Source of the DNA: Novipirellula galeiformis
GTDB lineage: Bacteria > Planctomycetota > Planctomycetia > Pirellulales > Pirellulaceae
Assembly: GCF_007860095.1 (NCBI RefSeq)
Contig: NZ_SJPT01000008.1
Coordinates: 295,461-359,460, forward strand
DNA: 64,000 nt
Direction of reading: 5' to 3'
Part shown: positions 8,552-17,784 of the stretch, one piece after another
Position numbering within the stretch: the stretch's first letter is position 1
Layout of the letters: each line of letters starts with the position of its first letter
Notes under the pieces: generated by a model
What the model was told of the DNA's origin: nothing
The model's database searches: none
Seen by the model: the letters and a program-made list of their open reading frames with translations, nothing else
Translations under genes and position numbers: made by a program

Positions 8552-9802
8552 ATGTTTACAACTTCGGTTCACGGCTTGCTTTTCAGTAGCCTGCTCGTTT
8601 TGCTGGCGGTTGGTGCCCCCGGAGGTTCTGCCGCGGAGCGTAGCAGCCCTGTACCCGTCAGCCCTGTACCTGTCAGCCCTGTGCCCGCCACCCCCGTGCC
8701 CCCCACGCCTGTGAAAATCCGCATCGCGACCTTTAACGTTTCTCTGTTTGGCAAACAGGCCGGCGAGGTTTACCAGCGGTTGATTGATGGGCGAGATCAA
8801 AAGGCCATCCAACTCGCTGCGATCGTGCAAACGGTGCGCCCGGATCTGCTGTTGGTGAACGAAATTGATTACGAACCCAACGCCGCGACCGCTCGATTGC
8901 TAGCGGAAGAGTATTTTTCGATTCCCAAGTCCAACCGTAGCCCGATCGAGTATCCCTACATCTACTCAGCGGCGAGCAACACGGGAATCGATTCGGGATT
9001 GGATTTGAACGGGAACGCAGCAAACGGCGAAGCCAACGACGCTTGGGGTTACGGCGACTACCCAGGTCAGTATTCGATGGCGATTTTTAGTCGCTTTCCC
9101 ATCGAGCAGGAAAACATTCGCACCTTCCAGAACTATTTGTGGTCCGAATTGCCCGAGGCGAATCAGCCTCGCGATCCGGATACACAAAAACCGTATTACG
9201 AGGATCGAGTATGGGCGAAGTTGCGGTTATCGAGCAAGAATCATCTTGATGTTCCGGTTCAAATTGGCAACACCACGATTCATCTTTTGGCTAGCCATCC
9301 GACGCCGCCGGTGTTTGATGGTGCCGAGGACCGCAATGGTTGCCGCAACCATGATGAGATCCGTTTTTGGGGCGACTATCTCGACGGTCCTGAGGCGACT
9401 TATTTGCGAGACGATGCAGGGCGCGCCGGAGGATTGGATCGAGACGCATCGTTTGTCATTCTCGGCGATTTGAACGCAGATCCTGCTGACGGCGACGCTA
9501 AAACGGACGCGATCAAGCAATTGCTCTGCCACCACCGTGTTCAAGATCCCAGACCAAGCTCAGAAGGTGCAGCAGAGGGAAACGCAAAAGGTAAGGTGAA
9601 TGTTAAACACGCGGGCGACCCCGAGCTAGACACCGCTGATTTTGGCAGCAGCGGTCATTTTCGCGTCGACTATGTGTTGCCGAGCAAGCAATTAAACGTG
9701 GTTGACGCTGGCGTGTTTTGGCCGAAACGCCAGGGACCACTTCGCGACTTGATTTCGGCGAGTGACCACCGATTGGTGTGGGTGGATGTCGAGGTGCAAT
9801 GA
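8552..9802 (+). CDS. Secreted endonuclease/exonuclease/phosphatase-family protein
   Basis: 416 aa from the ATG at 8552, chosen because it begins a good signal peptide (MFTTSVHGLLFSSLLVLLAV); an upstream in-frame ATG would run back across the treZ promoter. After cleavage comes a Pro/Val/Ser repeat linker (PVPVSP-type units), then the EEP fold: RIATFNVSLFG, LLLVNEIDY (metal-binding Glu), FVILGDLNADP (Asp/Asn of the active site) and the terminal SASDHRLVWVDV with the catalytic Asp-His. These are the metal-dependent phosphodiesterase residues of the family, so an exported phosphodiesterase or nuclease is likely; substrate unknown. The stop overlaps the next start as ATGA. Confidence 0.85.
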   Translation: MFTTSVHGLLFSSLLVLLAVGAPGGSAAERSSPVPVSPVPVSPVPATPVPPTPVKIRIATFNVSLFGKQAGEVYQRLIDGRDQKAIQLAAIVQTVRPDLLLVNEIDYEPNAATARLLAEEYFSIPKSNRSPIEYPYIYSAASNTGIDSGLDLNGNAANGEANDAWGYGDYPGQYSMAIFSRFPIEQENIRTFQNYLWSELPEANQPRDPDTQKPYYEDRVWAKLRLSSKNHLDVPVQIGNTTIHLLASHPTPPVFDGAEDRNGCRNHDEIRFWGDYLDGPEATYLRDDAGRAGGLDRDASFVILGDLNADPADGDAKTDAIKQLLCHHRVQDPRPSSEGAAEGNAKGKVNVKHAGDPELDTADFGSSGHFRVDYVLPSKQLNVVDAGVFWPKRQGPLRDLISASDHRLVWVDVEVQ

Positions 9803-10941
9803 TGCGAAAACGTGTACTGTTGATGATCAGCTCGATGCGTGGTGGTGGCAGCGAGCGACAAACCCTGCTGCTGCTGCGGCATTTGGATCGAGCTCGGTTC
9901 GAGCCGCATTTGTATGTGATCGAGCGAGCGGGGGACTTGATGTCGGAGATTCCCGGCGATGTGTCGGTGCACGCGTTTGCAGATGTTCAGCAGCCCAACC
10001 AACTTTATTTTCCCGGACGAATTTTGCGTCAACAGATCGCTCATCTGCGTGAACTGTTGATCGAGGAAAAGATCGCCGTGGTTTACGATCGCACGTTTGC
10101 AATGAGTTTGATCGCAGCGCCGGCGTGTCAACGGCTTGGGATCCCGCGAGTTTCAACGATTGTCAGTCCGCCTGAGCGTGCGCTGCCGTTGGTCGAGAAG
10201 CGTTTTGTTCGCTGGAAACGATGGCGATTAGCGACCGCGTATCGTCAAGCTCGAACGGTCGTCGCGGTCAGTAAGATTGCGGCTCGATCGGCCGAAACGT
10301 TTTACAAACTGTTTCCGGATTCAGTCATCGTGATTCCCAATCCGGTCGACCGCGATGATCTGCTTTTGAAGTCGGGGACGTCCATGCCGCGTGATCCCGA
10401 TCACATCACGATGGTTTGCGTGGGACGCATGACGAGTGAGAAAGGGCACGCGGATTTGATTCGCGCGGTGGCGATGACCGAGTCGGATTGGCCGGCGGGG
10501 GCTCCGCCGCTGAAGTTGGTGATGGTGGGGGATGGACCACTCAGGTCGCAATTGCAGCAATTGGCATCCGAGCAAGTCAAACGCCACGTGATCGAGTTTG
10601 TTGGAGTGGAGCCGAATCCGGCAGTTCGAATCGCCTCGGCGGATGTACTGGTGTTGCCTTCGCTTTTCGAGGGGATGCCCAATGTGGTTTTAGAGGCGAT
10701 GGCGTTGGGGACTGCGGTGATCGCAACGCGAGCCGGAGGCACGATCGAGTTGGTGGATCAAGAGCCGACGGTCTTGTGGGCGGATCCTGGCAAGCCGTTG
10801 TCGTTAGCCAGTGCGATTCGCGAATTTGTCAGCGATCGTGATGCGGCGATTCTGCGTGCCGAGGCGGCATTGCGTTATGTTCGTGATTTTCATGACGTGA
10901 ATCAAACCACGCGGCGAATCGAAGCGTGGTTGTCGTCGTGA
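9799..10941 (+). CDS. Glycosyltransferase family 4 (GT4) protein
   Basis: 380 aa from the ATG at 9799, which overlaps the stop of the upstream gene by four bases (ATGA) and implies translational coupling. The N-terminal Rossmann half opens with RVLLMISSMRGGGSERQTL, the glycine-rich loop of GT-B enzymes. The C-terminal half has VCVGRMTSEKGHADLIRAV, LVMVGDGPLRSQL and the donor-binding motif PSLFEGMPNVVLEAMALG with the conserved E-x7-E spacing. GT4 enzymes are retaining transferases that use nucleotide sugars, usually for polysaccharide or glycolipid synthesis. Donor and acceptor cannot be predicted, and pairing with an exported EEP protein gives no clear pathway. Confidence 0.9.
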   Translation: MMRKRVLLMISSMRGGGSERQTLLLLRHLDRARFEPHLYVIERAGDLMSEIPGDVSVHAFADVQQPNQLYFPGRILRQQIAHLRELLIEEKIAVVYDRTFAMSLIAAPACQRLGIPRVSTIVSPPERALPLVEKRFVRWKRWRLATAYRQARTVVAVSKIAARSAETFYKLFPDSVIVIPNPVDRDDLLLKSGTSMPRDPDHITMVCVGRMTSEKGHADLIRAVAMTESDWPAGAPPLKLVMVGDGPLRSQLQQLASEQVKRHVIEFVGVEPNPAVRIASADVLVLPSLFEGMPNVVLEAMALGTAVIATRAGGTIELVDQEPTVLWADPGKPLSLASAIREFVSDRDAAILRAEAALRYVRDFHDVNQTTRRIEAWLSS

Positions 10942-10948
10942 TGCCGAA

Positions 10949-11392
10949 TTAGTCGAGCTTCGCCATTTGCTTGAGCGTGGCAATAAAGCCATCGCGATCT
11001 TTGGGCGAGACCAGGTATTCTCGCTTTGCGGTTTCAATTCGGACGCGGCGAAGGGAGAGCGCCGGAGCACTTTTTAGGCTCGATGACGTTTCGATCTTTT
11101 GAATGTCCGCGATCGGAATTTGATAACAAAGGATGCCGCATCGCACCGAGACGGCATCCTCGAGGATCGTGTAGCGACAGGGGACGACGAAGATGCCTTG
11201 GACAACGAGGGTTACTACGCCGGCCAGAAACAACAGCGATGCATCGCCAGGCCGATCGTTTACCATCAGGTAACTGCCAATCACGACCGCCACTACGGGC
11301 GACAACATCAGCAGCATCAGTAGCCAAAGATCGAACGCAGATTCGTATCGGATCGGCGTTTTCACGGCAGAGTCGGGGGCAGCTTCGTTCAT
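10949..11392 (-). CDS. Membrane protein with bacterial PH domain
   Basis: 147 aa from the ATG at 11392, chosen because it overlaps the stop of the upstream VTT-domain gene as ATGA; a longer frame to 11563 would lie entirely inside that gene. Two transmembrane helices (about residues 25-42 and 50-70) are followed by PCRYTILEDAVSVRCGILCYQIPIADI and a terminal LVSPKDRDGFIATL, the pattern of bPH domains where a beta-sandwich packs near the membrane. Role unknown. Co-translation with the VTT protein suggests a shared membrane function. Confidence 0.7.
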   Translation of the reverse strand: MNEAAPDSAVKTPIRYESAFDLWLLMLLMLSPVVAVVIGSYLMVNDRPGDASLLFLAGVVTLVVQGIFVVPCRYTILEDAVSVRCGILCYQIPIADIQKIETSSSLKSAPALSLRRVRIETAKREYLVSPKDRDGFIATLKQMAKLD

Positions 11393-12147
11393 GGCAATCG
11401 AGGTTCGGTGGTGGGCTGGCTCGGCGTAGGTTGGCTCGGCGATCGTGGATGGCTCGGGGCTCGCGAATGGCTCGTTCGATTGCGTATTCGCTTCATCGCT
11501 TCGCGTGGGCCCAGGATGCTCATCGTCGCGGCCACACCAATCGAAACCAGGGTGCTCAGCCACGCTAGGTTACTTTCATAAGGGGTGCCCAGCAGTATTG
11601 CCGAAGATCCGCTGTGTACCCAGACGGCTTGAGGGAATACCGCCAGCATCGCGGCGGCGAGGTAGGGTTTGGGTTTGGCCTGAAACGCCCCCATGCTGTA
11701 GCCAATCACCATCGTTGGAATGGGGGATAGGCGAACCAGCAAGTGAACGCCGATGTTGGCATCTGCCGCCATTTCGCGAAGCGCGGTATGCCAGGAATCA
11801 TGATCGTTGACTGGATCTTCCGAGGTGCGTTTGCAGAGCAAACGACGCCCGACCCAGTAATTGATCCACGCCGCAGTCGTCGCGATCACCAAGATTAAGA
11901 GCGTGCCCCAAAGCGTTCCGTACATTGCCCCGGCGGAAACGGAGATGGCGGTCTTGGGGGTCACGGTCGAGATCATCAGAATGCTAATGAGCGTGAAGAC
12001 AAGCATGCCAATCGCTCCTTGGGATTGCACCCAATCGCGTGCTGTGTGGGGATCGAAATCGTTGGCGATTCGTATCACCGCGACGACCGCGAGCGATGCC
12101 GCCACGGCGAAACCGATCCCGCGTTTCTTTTTCTGGGTTTTAATCAT
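11389..12147 (-). CDS. VTT-domain (TVP38/TMEM64, DedA-like) membrane protein
   Basis: 252 aa from the ATG at 12147. A longer frame begins with TTG at 12180, but the ATG is followed directly by a basic cap (MIKTQKKKRG) and the first membrane helix, so it is preferred. About six hydrophobic segments are visible. The core has TVTPKTAISVSAGAMYGTLW, AAWINYWVGRRL and LLVRLSPIPTMVIGYSMG, matching the (F/Y)-x-x-x-R and G-x-x-x-(V/I/A)-P region of the VTT superfamily, implicated in lipid scrambling. The C-terminal 25 residues are a Ser/Pro/His-rich low-complexity tail. It overlaps the PH-domain gene by 4 bp. Confidence 0.85.
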   Translation of the reverse strand: MIKTQKKKRGIGFAVAASLAVVAVIRIANDFDPHTARDWVQSQGAIGMLVFTLISILMISTVTPKTAISVSAGAMYGTLWGTLLILVIATTAAWINYWVGRRLLCKRTSEDPVNDHDSWHTALREMAADANIGVHLLVRLSPIPTMVIGYSMGAFQAKPKPYLAAAMLAVFPQAVWVHSGSSAILLGTPYESNLAWLSTLVSIGVAATMSILGPREAMKRIRNRTSHSRAPSHPRSPSQPTPSQPTTEPRLP

Positions 12148-12273
12148 GGAGGGTGCCAGCCTTGTGTCGCTCCCGTGCAACTTGTGAGAGGATGGGGGGC
12201 GGCTTGGCGTGTCCGAGTCGATGTCAATTTGTGAAGCAAATTCTGTACGCTCAAGGATTTTTCGGCAAGCGTG

Positions 12274-12990
12274 ATGAACTCAACCCCTTCGGTCGATCGT
12301 CCCATTCCTCCTCTTGAGAGTCGCCATGGCCACCGGGGCGGATTGCCATGGGCGTGGTGTAATCTGTGGCGGAATCCGTTTGGCGAATTAACGCGTGAAG
12401 AGCGAGCCGAGTTGGCGGTGGTCGACGTCGCAGAGCTCGCCGCGGGAGTGCAGGGCGAGAAAGCCGCAGTACAACTGATCGGCGATTGTGGGCGCGGCAA
12501 GACGACACGGATGTTGGCGTTGTGGCGTCATTTTCCTGATGCCTCGTACGTTTATCTCGACGAAGATTTGCCTTGTGGTGCGATTGCCGAGGGAAACCCG
12601 TTATTGATTGACGAGGCGCAGCGGTTGCCGCGAAAGGTCATGCATCGGATCTTCGCGGTCGGTTTGCCCTTGGTGTTGGCGACCCATCGTGATTTGACGC
12701 GGGCGTTAAAAAAAGCAGGCTACCGTGTCACGACGTACCACTTAGGTGATACAAATGATGCACGATTGGTGCTCGAGTCTGCAAACCGTAGAATCGAAGC
12801 CTCTCGCTTGGGCCCAGGTTCGGTTCCGAATTTGTCGCTGCAAGATGCAAACGAGTTGGTATCGCGTTTTGGCAGCGATATCCGTGGGATCGAAGGTTAC
12901 CTCTACGAGCAAGTTCAAAATCAGGCTTATAGCGATGGCGAAATGCGATTTGTCGATTGTGTTAGAAAAGGACGCGGACTTTATCTATGA
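12274..12990 (+). CDS. P-loop ATP-binding protein of unknown role
   Basis: 238 aa from the ATG at 12274 (a GTG directly before it is also possible). The Walker A motif GDCGRGKTT lies near residue 75 and a Walker B-like PLLIDEAQRLP near residue 115, followed by VLATHRDLTRALKKAG, which looks like a sensor-1 region. This suggests a small AAA/STAND-type ATPase without obvious partner domains. The final 56 bp overlap the start of the arrestin-like gene in another frame, so the two are probably co-expressed. I do not recognise a named family. Confidence 0.75.
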   Translation: MNSTPSVDRPIPPLESRHGHRGGLPWAWCNLWRNPFGELTREERAELAVVDVAELAAGVQGEKAAVQLIGDCGRGKTTRMLALWRHFPDASYVYLDEDLPCGAIAEGNPLLIDEAQRLPRKVMHRIFAVGLPLVLATHRDLTRALKKAGYRVTTYHLGDTNDARLVLESANRRIEASRLGPGSVPNLSLQDANELVSRFGSDIRGIEGYLYEQVQNQAYSDGEMRFVDCVRKGRGLYL

Positions 12991-14329
12991 CGGCGGAGGG
13001 ACGATCCGTGGAAAGGTGCGTGTCGATGTCGACCAAAACGTAAAATGCAATGGCTTGGAGGTTGAGTCCGGTTGGAAAACGCATGGGCGTGGAAACGTCG
13101 CCACCGGCAACTTCACCAGTGTGACGTTGTTCGAAGGCGAATGGGTTGGCGGGCAAGTGGTGGAATATCCGTTCGAATTACCGGTGGGCGATTGGCCGCC
13201 AAGCTATCACGGACACTACTTGAACATCGATCACTGCATTGACGCTCGTGTGAAAATTCCCTGGGGCTTCGACCCTAAGGCTTCCGTCCCCTTCTTGATG
13301 CGTCCGACCTGTGGGCCCGAAGCGGCGGTGTCCGAGAAATCAACCAAGGCAGGTGCGTTTGTCGCGACGTTTGTCGGCGTCTTTATGCTGATTTGGTGTT
13401 CGGGGTTTTTGTTTTTTATGGCCCAGAACCCCTTGTCGCTGGTCTGTGTGGGAATCTTTCCATTGCTGTTCCTCGGTGGTTATGCGGTCAAGGTTTGGTT
13501 GCCCAAGTATTTGTTGGGCGAGGTGACCTGTGAACTCTCGCAAACGGTGGTGACTCCGGGCGATTCCGTCAGCGGCGAGCTCGTCGTTCGGCCGCGTAAA
13601 AACGTGAACGTGAATGCGATCACGATCGATTTTCAAGCTCGCGAGGTTTGTGTTAGCGGCAGTGGCAGCAACAAGACGACGCACAAACACGTGTTTTTTG
13701 AGCAAGCGATCGAGCTTGAAAAGGCGACCACGTTGCAGGCGGGGCAAGAGCGACGCTTTCCAATCTCCTTCGCCTTGCCTAGCGATGCTCCCTATTCAAT
13801 CGAGTTGCCAAGCAATCGATTGGTTTGGGCGACAACGATGCGAATCGACATTCCGCGTTGGCCCGACTGGACCAAAGAGATTGCCTTGCAAGTGTTGCCA
13901 TCGGGAGAGCCGCTGGACCCCTCGGCTCGGCCGCAAGCGACATTGCGAGGCACCGATGCCCCATCGTCGTTGGCATCGGAGGGCGAGATCACGTTCGCCG
14001 AAACCGCAAATTATTTGTGGAGTGCGCGTGAGAATCCAGATCAATTGGAGGCGCTCGTTGACGCCGTCACGGGGCTTTCGTTTCGGCTTGAAGCATTTAT
14101 CGAGCGGCGTTTGCTCTATGCTGGCACCGAAGATCCTCATTTGTTTAAGGGAGGCTATGCGGTTTGGGCGCATTTCGGCGAGCCCCCTTTGCCGCTGGTT
14201 TTGTATGTGCCACAAGAACTGGGCGACGAGTTCGAGCAACTGGGACGCGATCGCTGGATAGGCCAGGGGACCGTTGTTGGTTGGGACCGCCGCCATCAGC
14301 GGTTGCAAATCAAGTTAGAGACGCGATGA
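12935..14329 (+). CDS. Arrestin-like (Spo0M/VPS26-fold) membrane protein, hypothetical
   Basis: 464 aa from the ATG at 12935; the frame is open further upstream but lies inside the P-loop gene. MAKCDLSIVLEKDADFIYDG then GGTIRGKVRVDVDQ is the opening of an arrestin-type beta-sandwich, and VEYPFELPVGDWPPSYHGHYLNI fits its second sheet. Two membrane helices (about residues 145-170 and 172-190) follow. A second sandwich begins GEVTCELSQTVVTPGDSVSG and includes FPISFALPSDAPYS. The remaining 140 residues are not assigned. A membrane-anchored double arrestin-like protein next to an ATPase is unusual; the role is unknown. Confidence 0.7.
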   Translation: MAKCDLSIVLEKDADFIYDGGGTIRGKVRVDVDQNVKCNGLEVESGWKTHGRGNVATGNFTSVTLFEGEWVGGQVVEYPFELPVGDWPPSYHGHYLNIDHCIDARVKIPWGFDPKASVPFLMRPTCGPEAAVSEKSTKAGAFVATFVGVFMLIWCSGFLFFMAQNPLSLVCVGIFPLLFLGGYAVKVWLPKYLLGEVTCELSQTVVTPGDSVSGELVVRPRKNVNVNAITIDFQAREVCVSGSGSNKTTHKHVFFEQAIELEKATTLQAGQERRFPISFALPSDAPYSIELPSNRLVWATTMRIDIPRWPDWTKEIALQVLPSGEPLDPSARPQATLRGTDAPSSLASEGEITFAETANYLWSARENPDQLEALVDAVTGLSFRLEAFIERRLLYAGTEDPHLFKGGYAVWAHFGEPPLPLVLYVPQELGDEFEQLGRDRWIGQGTVVGWDRRHQRLQIKLETR

Positions 14330-14541
14330 CGTCCGCGCTATCAAATGGCTTGAACGACGGAGGATTTTCTCGCATTTCCGTTGCGGGATCATCACGACAA
14401 AGATCGGTAACGGGTACAATACAGGCAATCGAGTCATGCAACATCGGTGAATTTCTTGAGTGAGAGAAGCGATCGGGAACCTCTCTCGCTCGCAGATCAT
14501 CTAACACGTAGATGACCCCCTTCTTTTCATGGAAAATTCCG

Positions 14542-15750
14542 ATGCAAACTATTCTGAAGTTCGTTGTCACGCTGGCGTTGGTGATCGGTTTCGTCCCCCG
14601 TTTTCTACCGACGGTCAGTGCTCAAGACATCACGATCACGATCGAAAAAGGGGACGAAAAAACGTCGAGCTCCACCAAGAAATCGCCGTTTTCGGGGAAA
14701 CGTCCCTCGGTCGATGTGGCGATCTTGCTCGACACCTCTAATTCCATGGACGGCTTGATCGACCAAGCCAAGAGCCAGCTTTGGAATATCGTGCAGGATT
14801 TTGCCAAAGCGAAGAAGAAAGGCAAAACGCCGCTGCTTCGCGTGTCGGTCTTTGAGTATGGCAATTCAGGCTTGCCCGCCAGCGAAGGCTATATCCGCCA
14901 AGTTGTGCAGCTTACCGATGATTTGGACAAGGTTTCTGAAGCTCTCTTTGCGCTTCGCACCAACGGCGGTGATGAATACTGTGGCGCGGTGATCCAAGAG
15001 GCGATCAAGCGGTTGGATTGGAGCAAGGAGCCGAACGCTTACAAAGCGATCTTCATCGCTGGCAACGAGCCCTTCACTCAAGGCTCCGTCGATTACCGCA
15101 AAGCGTGCAAAAAGGCAATCGGAGCCGGGGTCGTCGTGAACACCATTCACTGCGGTGATTATCAACAAGGGGTCGACGGAAAGTGGAAAGAGGGAGCCGA
15201 GTTGGCCGAAGGCGAATATTTGAACATCGATCAAGATGAAAAGGTGGTCCACATCAAATGCCCGCAAGATAAAATCATCATCAAACTCAATCGTGAGCTG
15301 AACCAAACCTACCTGTGGTACGGTTCCAAGGATCGTCGAATGAGCTATGCCGAAAATCAAGCGGTGCAAGATTCCAACGCCAGCGGCTTAGGCGGACTGA
15401 GCGTTCGCGCGGCGACCAAGTCGAGTTCGGTTTATCGCAATGTCGGTCGCGATCTAGTTGACACCTACGAAGAGGACAAGGACGCGGTCCTGAAGATCAA
15501 GGCTGATGAGTTGCCCGAGGCGCTGCAGAAACTCGCTCCCGCCGAACGGCTCAAACACGTCGAGTCGATGGCGCAGCGTCGTGCCGAGATCAAAGCGGAA
15601 TTGGCAGCGGTTAGCAAAGAGCGGCAAGCCTATCTCGATGCCGAGCGATCTAAGATCGCCAACGAATCGGATGCGGTTACCTTGGGGGATGCGATCTCGG
15701 CTGCGGTTAAGCAGCAACTCAAAGCATCCGGCTTCCAGTTCGAGAAATAG
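14542..15750 (+). CDS. Secreted von Willebrand factor A domain protein
   Basis: 402 aa from the ATG at 14542, preferred over the in-frame ATG at 14512 because it starts a standard signal peptide ending in VSAQ. The vWA domain runs from about residue 55. The MIDAS motif DTSNSM (DxSxS), a Thr in the VVQLTDD loop and an RTNGGDEYCG segment are visible, so metal-dependent ligand binding is plausible. The last 100 residues are a charged helical segment (RLKHVESMAQRRAEIKAEL) likely to form a coiled coil. No pathway can be assigned. The next gene is convergent. Confidence 0.82.
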   Translation: MQTILKFVVTLALVIGFVPRFLPTVSAQDITITIEKGDEKTSSSTKKSPFSGKRPSVDVAILLDTSNSMDGLIDQAKSQLWNIVQDFAKAKKKGKTPLLRVSVFEYGNSGLPASEGYIRQVVQLTDDLDKVSEALFALRTNGGDEYCGAVIQEAIKRLDWSKEPNAYKAIFIAGNEPFTQGSVDYRKACKKAIGAGVVVNTIHCGDYQQGVDGKWKEGAELAEGEYLNIDQDEKVVHIKCPQDKIIIKLNRELNQTYLWYGSKDRRMSYAENQAVQDSNASGLGGLSVRAATKSSSVYRNVGRDLVDTYEEDKDAVLKIKADELPEALQKLAPAERLKHVESMAQRRAEIKAELAAVSKERQAYLDAERSKIANESDAVTLGDAISAAVKQQLKASGFQFEK

Positions 15751-16011
15751 CGGTCGCGGGCCGCTGCGTGCTTCTTTTCCATAGCGAAACTCGCCAATCG
15801 TTTCAGCCACCCCCAACCGCATGGCATCATCGTTCCCTGGCCGGCGTGTCCGGTAGGAGCGAGTTTGGGCGAGTTGAGCTTGACGAAAAAAACGTGGTGG
15901 ATTGGACGAAATGGATGGTCAAAAATCCCACCGCGTGAGAGACGCCAACCGGGGGTGGTCGGACCGTTGGTTGACGACGCTGCACGCGGCGGAAAATACG
16001 GGGGGCGAGGG

Positions 16012-17367
16012 TCAGTCCCCGATCGCAACGAGGCGTGTCGGGGTACCGCCGACGGTGAATGTTTCCAAAACGCGTAACTCGGTTAGCGAGATCAGCGAAA
16101 CGGTTCCATCAGCCGGGTTGCTGATCAGCAATTCTCGGGCGTTTGGCAGAACCACCGCCTCGTGATGGCCCGAGTGGCCTTCGATTTGGTTGCCTCCGAT
16201 CGAGAGATCTGCTCGCACGGCAGCATCGGAGTGATCCCCATCGGAGTTCGGATCCAGGTCCACGATTAAAAGTGAATCATCCGAGGGCGACGTTTTGTTT
16301 TCGCGAAACATTGTGGCCATTTGCTTGCCGCCGCGAGCTCTCACCGCCAAGGGGGTCGTCAAGGATTCGCCTTCGGCTAGTTCGATCGGCAACGTTGTTA
16401 CCGCGGGGGAGTCGATCGTCGCATCGATCCAGCAAAGCTGAGCATCGTCGCCTTTGCCAGCCGTAAACAGAACAAGTCGGTCGAGGTTCGCAAAGGCTCC
16501 GGTGCGAAGCGGAGTGTCGTCGGCGTCTTTGCCGAGCGAAAGGTAGTTTACTTCGACCGACTCTGGCGCAGAATCGAGATCCAAGTCCGCGTGAACCCAG
16601 CACACGCCATCGCTTGGTGCCAGGAAGATTTTGCCTGAGTTAGCCGTCGCTCCATGAAGACCACCGGTTGGGCAGTGGATGGAGTACTGTTTGCCCTGGT
16701 TTTCACCGAGCCCGACGACGTCGACGCGGCCGGCATTTTCACCGTCGCGATCGATCCAGGTAGCATAAGCGACGTGGTCTTCGATGACCGCCAGCGTGAT
16801 GTGGCCGTTGCCGCCCTCGTGAAAGGACGTTGCGGATTCCGGGCTCTTCGACGTCCGTAAGCGTGACGCACTCGTGATCGTAAACCCATTGTGCTTGTCG
16901 ATGGCAAATGCAAACGATTTTCCATACTTGTAAACGTGTGCCGGGTTGCCTTGATCGGTATCAATTTGGCGATGCAGAATGCTTGGCACGTGTTTGAACC
17001 GCAGATGTGAATGATCACCGTGGGATTCCTCGACCACGCCCGAATCGATCGCAACCCAGCCGCTGCCGATGGTGCCGGCTGCGTGGTCGTGGATCCCTAG
17101 CACGACGATGCCTGCATCCGTTTGCATCTGCACCAGCGTTTGCTCGGCAGTGTCGAGCGAAGGGAAACCGGGGACGGGTTCAGGTTCAAGTGACCATCCT
17201 GCTGTGGACTTTTTTAGGTCGCCGTAACGCACGGTTGCGTCGTGGTTGTCTTGCCAAAACAGTCGGGCGACGGTTCGGCCTTGCGCGTGTGCGGTTGCCG
17301 TCGCCATCATCGTGATCAAGACAGCGGCGGTCAAAGGGAATAGGGGTTTCATTGTGGGGTATCTCAT
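16012..17367 (-). CDS. Exported beta-propeller protein, AztD-like (possible metallochaperone)
   Basis: 451 aa; an alternative start at 17352 gives the cleaner signal peptide MKPLFPLTAAVLITMMATAT. The mature part is made of repeated blades with His-rich loops (GIHDHAAGT; EESHGDHSHLRFKH; EGHSGHHEAVVLP) and ends in NPADGTVSLISLTEL, a YVTN/YncE-type blade. Such a propeller with clustered histidines resembles the zinc-binding protein AztD, which in other bacteria passes zinc to an ABC transporter; no such transporter is in view. The start codon at 17367 directly follows the TAA of the lipoprotein gene, so it is the last gene of a minus-strand operon 18833-16012. Confidence 0.65.
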   Translation of the reverse strand: MRYPTMKPLFPLTAAVLITMMATATAHAQGRTVARLFWQDNHDATVRYGDLKKSTAGWSLEPEPVPGFPSLDTAEQTLVQMQTDAGIVVLGIHDHAAGTIGSGWVAIDSGVVEESHGDHSHLRFKHVPSILHRQIDTDQGNPAHVYKYGKSFAFAIDKHNGFTITSASRLRTSKSPESATSFHEGGNGHITLAVIEDHVAYATWIDRDGENAGRVDVVGLGENQGKQYSIHCPTGGLHGATANSGKIFLAPSDGVCWVHADLDLDSAPESVEVNYLSLGKDADDTPLRTGAFANLDRLVLFTAGKGDDAQLCWIDATIDSPAVTTLPIELAEGESLTTPLAVRARGGKQMATMFRENKTSPSDDSLLIVDLDPNSDGDHSDAAVRADLSIGGNQIEGHSGHHEAVVLPNARELLISNPADGTVSLISLTELRVLETFTVGGTPTRLVAIGD

Positions 17368-17784
17368 TTAGTGGTGGTGAGTTGGGGTGAGCGGGCGAAC
17401 GGCGCCGCGGGGAAGTTTGATTTGTTGTGGATCGTCCGTTGCAAGCGACTTTAATTTCAGTCCGCTGTCGGTTGGTTTCAGGTACTTGGCATCGAGAATC
17501 CAGCCGCCATCGCCGAGCGAGGAGAGCGAGACGAAGTATTCATCGGGTTGCGGGAGCGGCGTTTCAGCAAAGCGAGCGATTCCATCGGTCGATGAAACCG
17601 CTTCTGCCAAAATCGGACCTGTTGCCGAGCCATGCAAGCGAACATGCACGTCGGTGAGTGGATCGGAACGGTAGCTCACGGCAACGCCAAGGCCATCGGT
17701 CACCGTTGGATTGGAGTCCCATCCACCGCAACCGGTGAACGTTACTGTTGATGAAACCAATAAAATCGAGACGAGCGTTTTCAC
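17368..17784 (-). CDS. Small lipoprotein in DUF1559 operon
   Basis: 138 aa starting with GTG at 17784, overlapping the stop of the DUF1559 gene as GTGA. The signal sequence KTLVSILLVSSTVTFTGCGG ends in a lipobox (TFTGC), so the mature protein should be acylated at that Cys. The body (GVAVSYRSDPLTDVHVRLHG, then SSTDGIARFAETPL) resembles the small Ig-like carboxypeptidase-regulatory domains common in planctomycete lipoproteins. It ends in three histidines. Its neighbours suggest it belongs with the His-rich propeller downstream. Confidence 0.75.
   Translation of the reverse strand: MKTLVSILLVSSTVTFTGCGGWDSNPTVTDGLGVAVSYRSDPLTDVHVRLHGSATGPILAEAVSSTDGIARFAETPLPQPDEYFVSLSSLGDGGWILDAKYLKPTDSGLKLKSLATDDPQQIKLPRGAVRPLTPTHHH

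Noticed and set aside
10949-11563. Longer 204-codon form of the PH-domain gene
   Set aside because: The extra 57 codons lie inside the VTT gene; the ATGA overlap start at 11392 is more credible.
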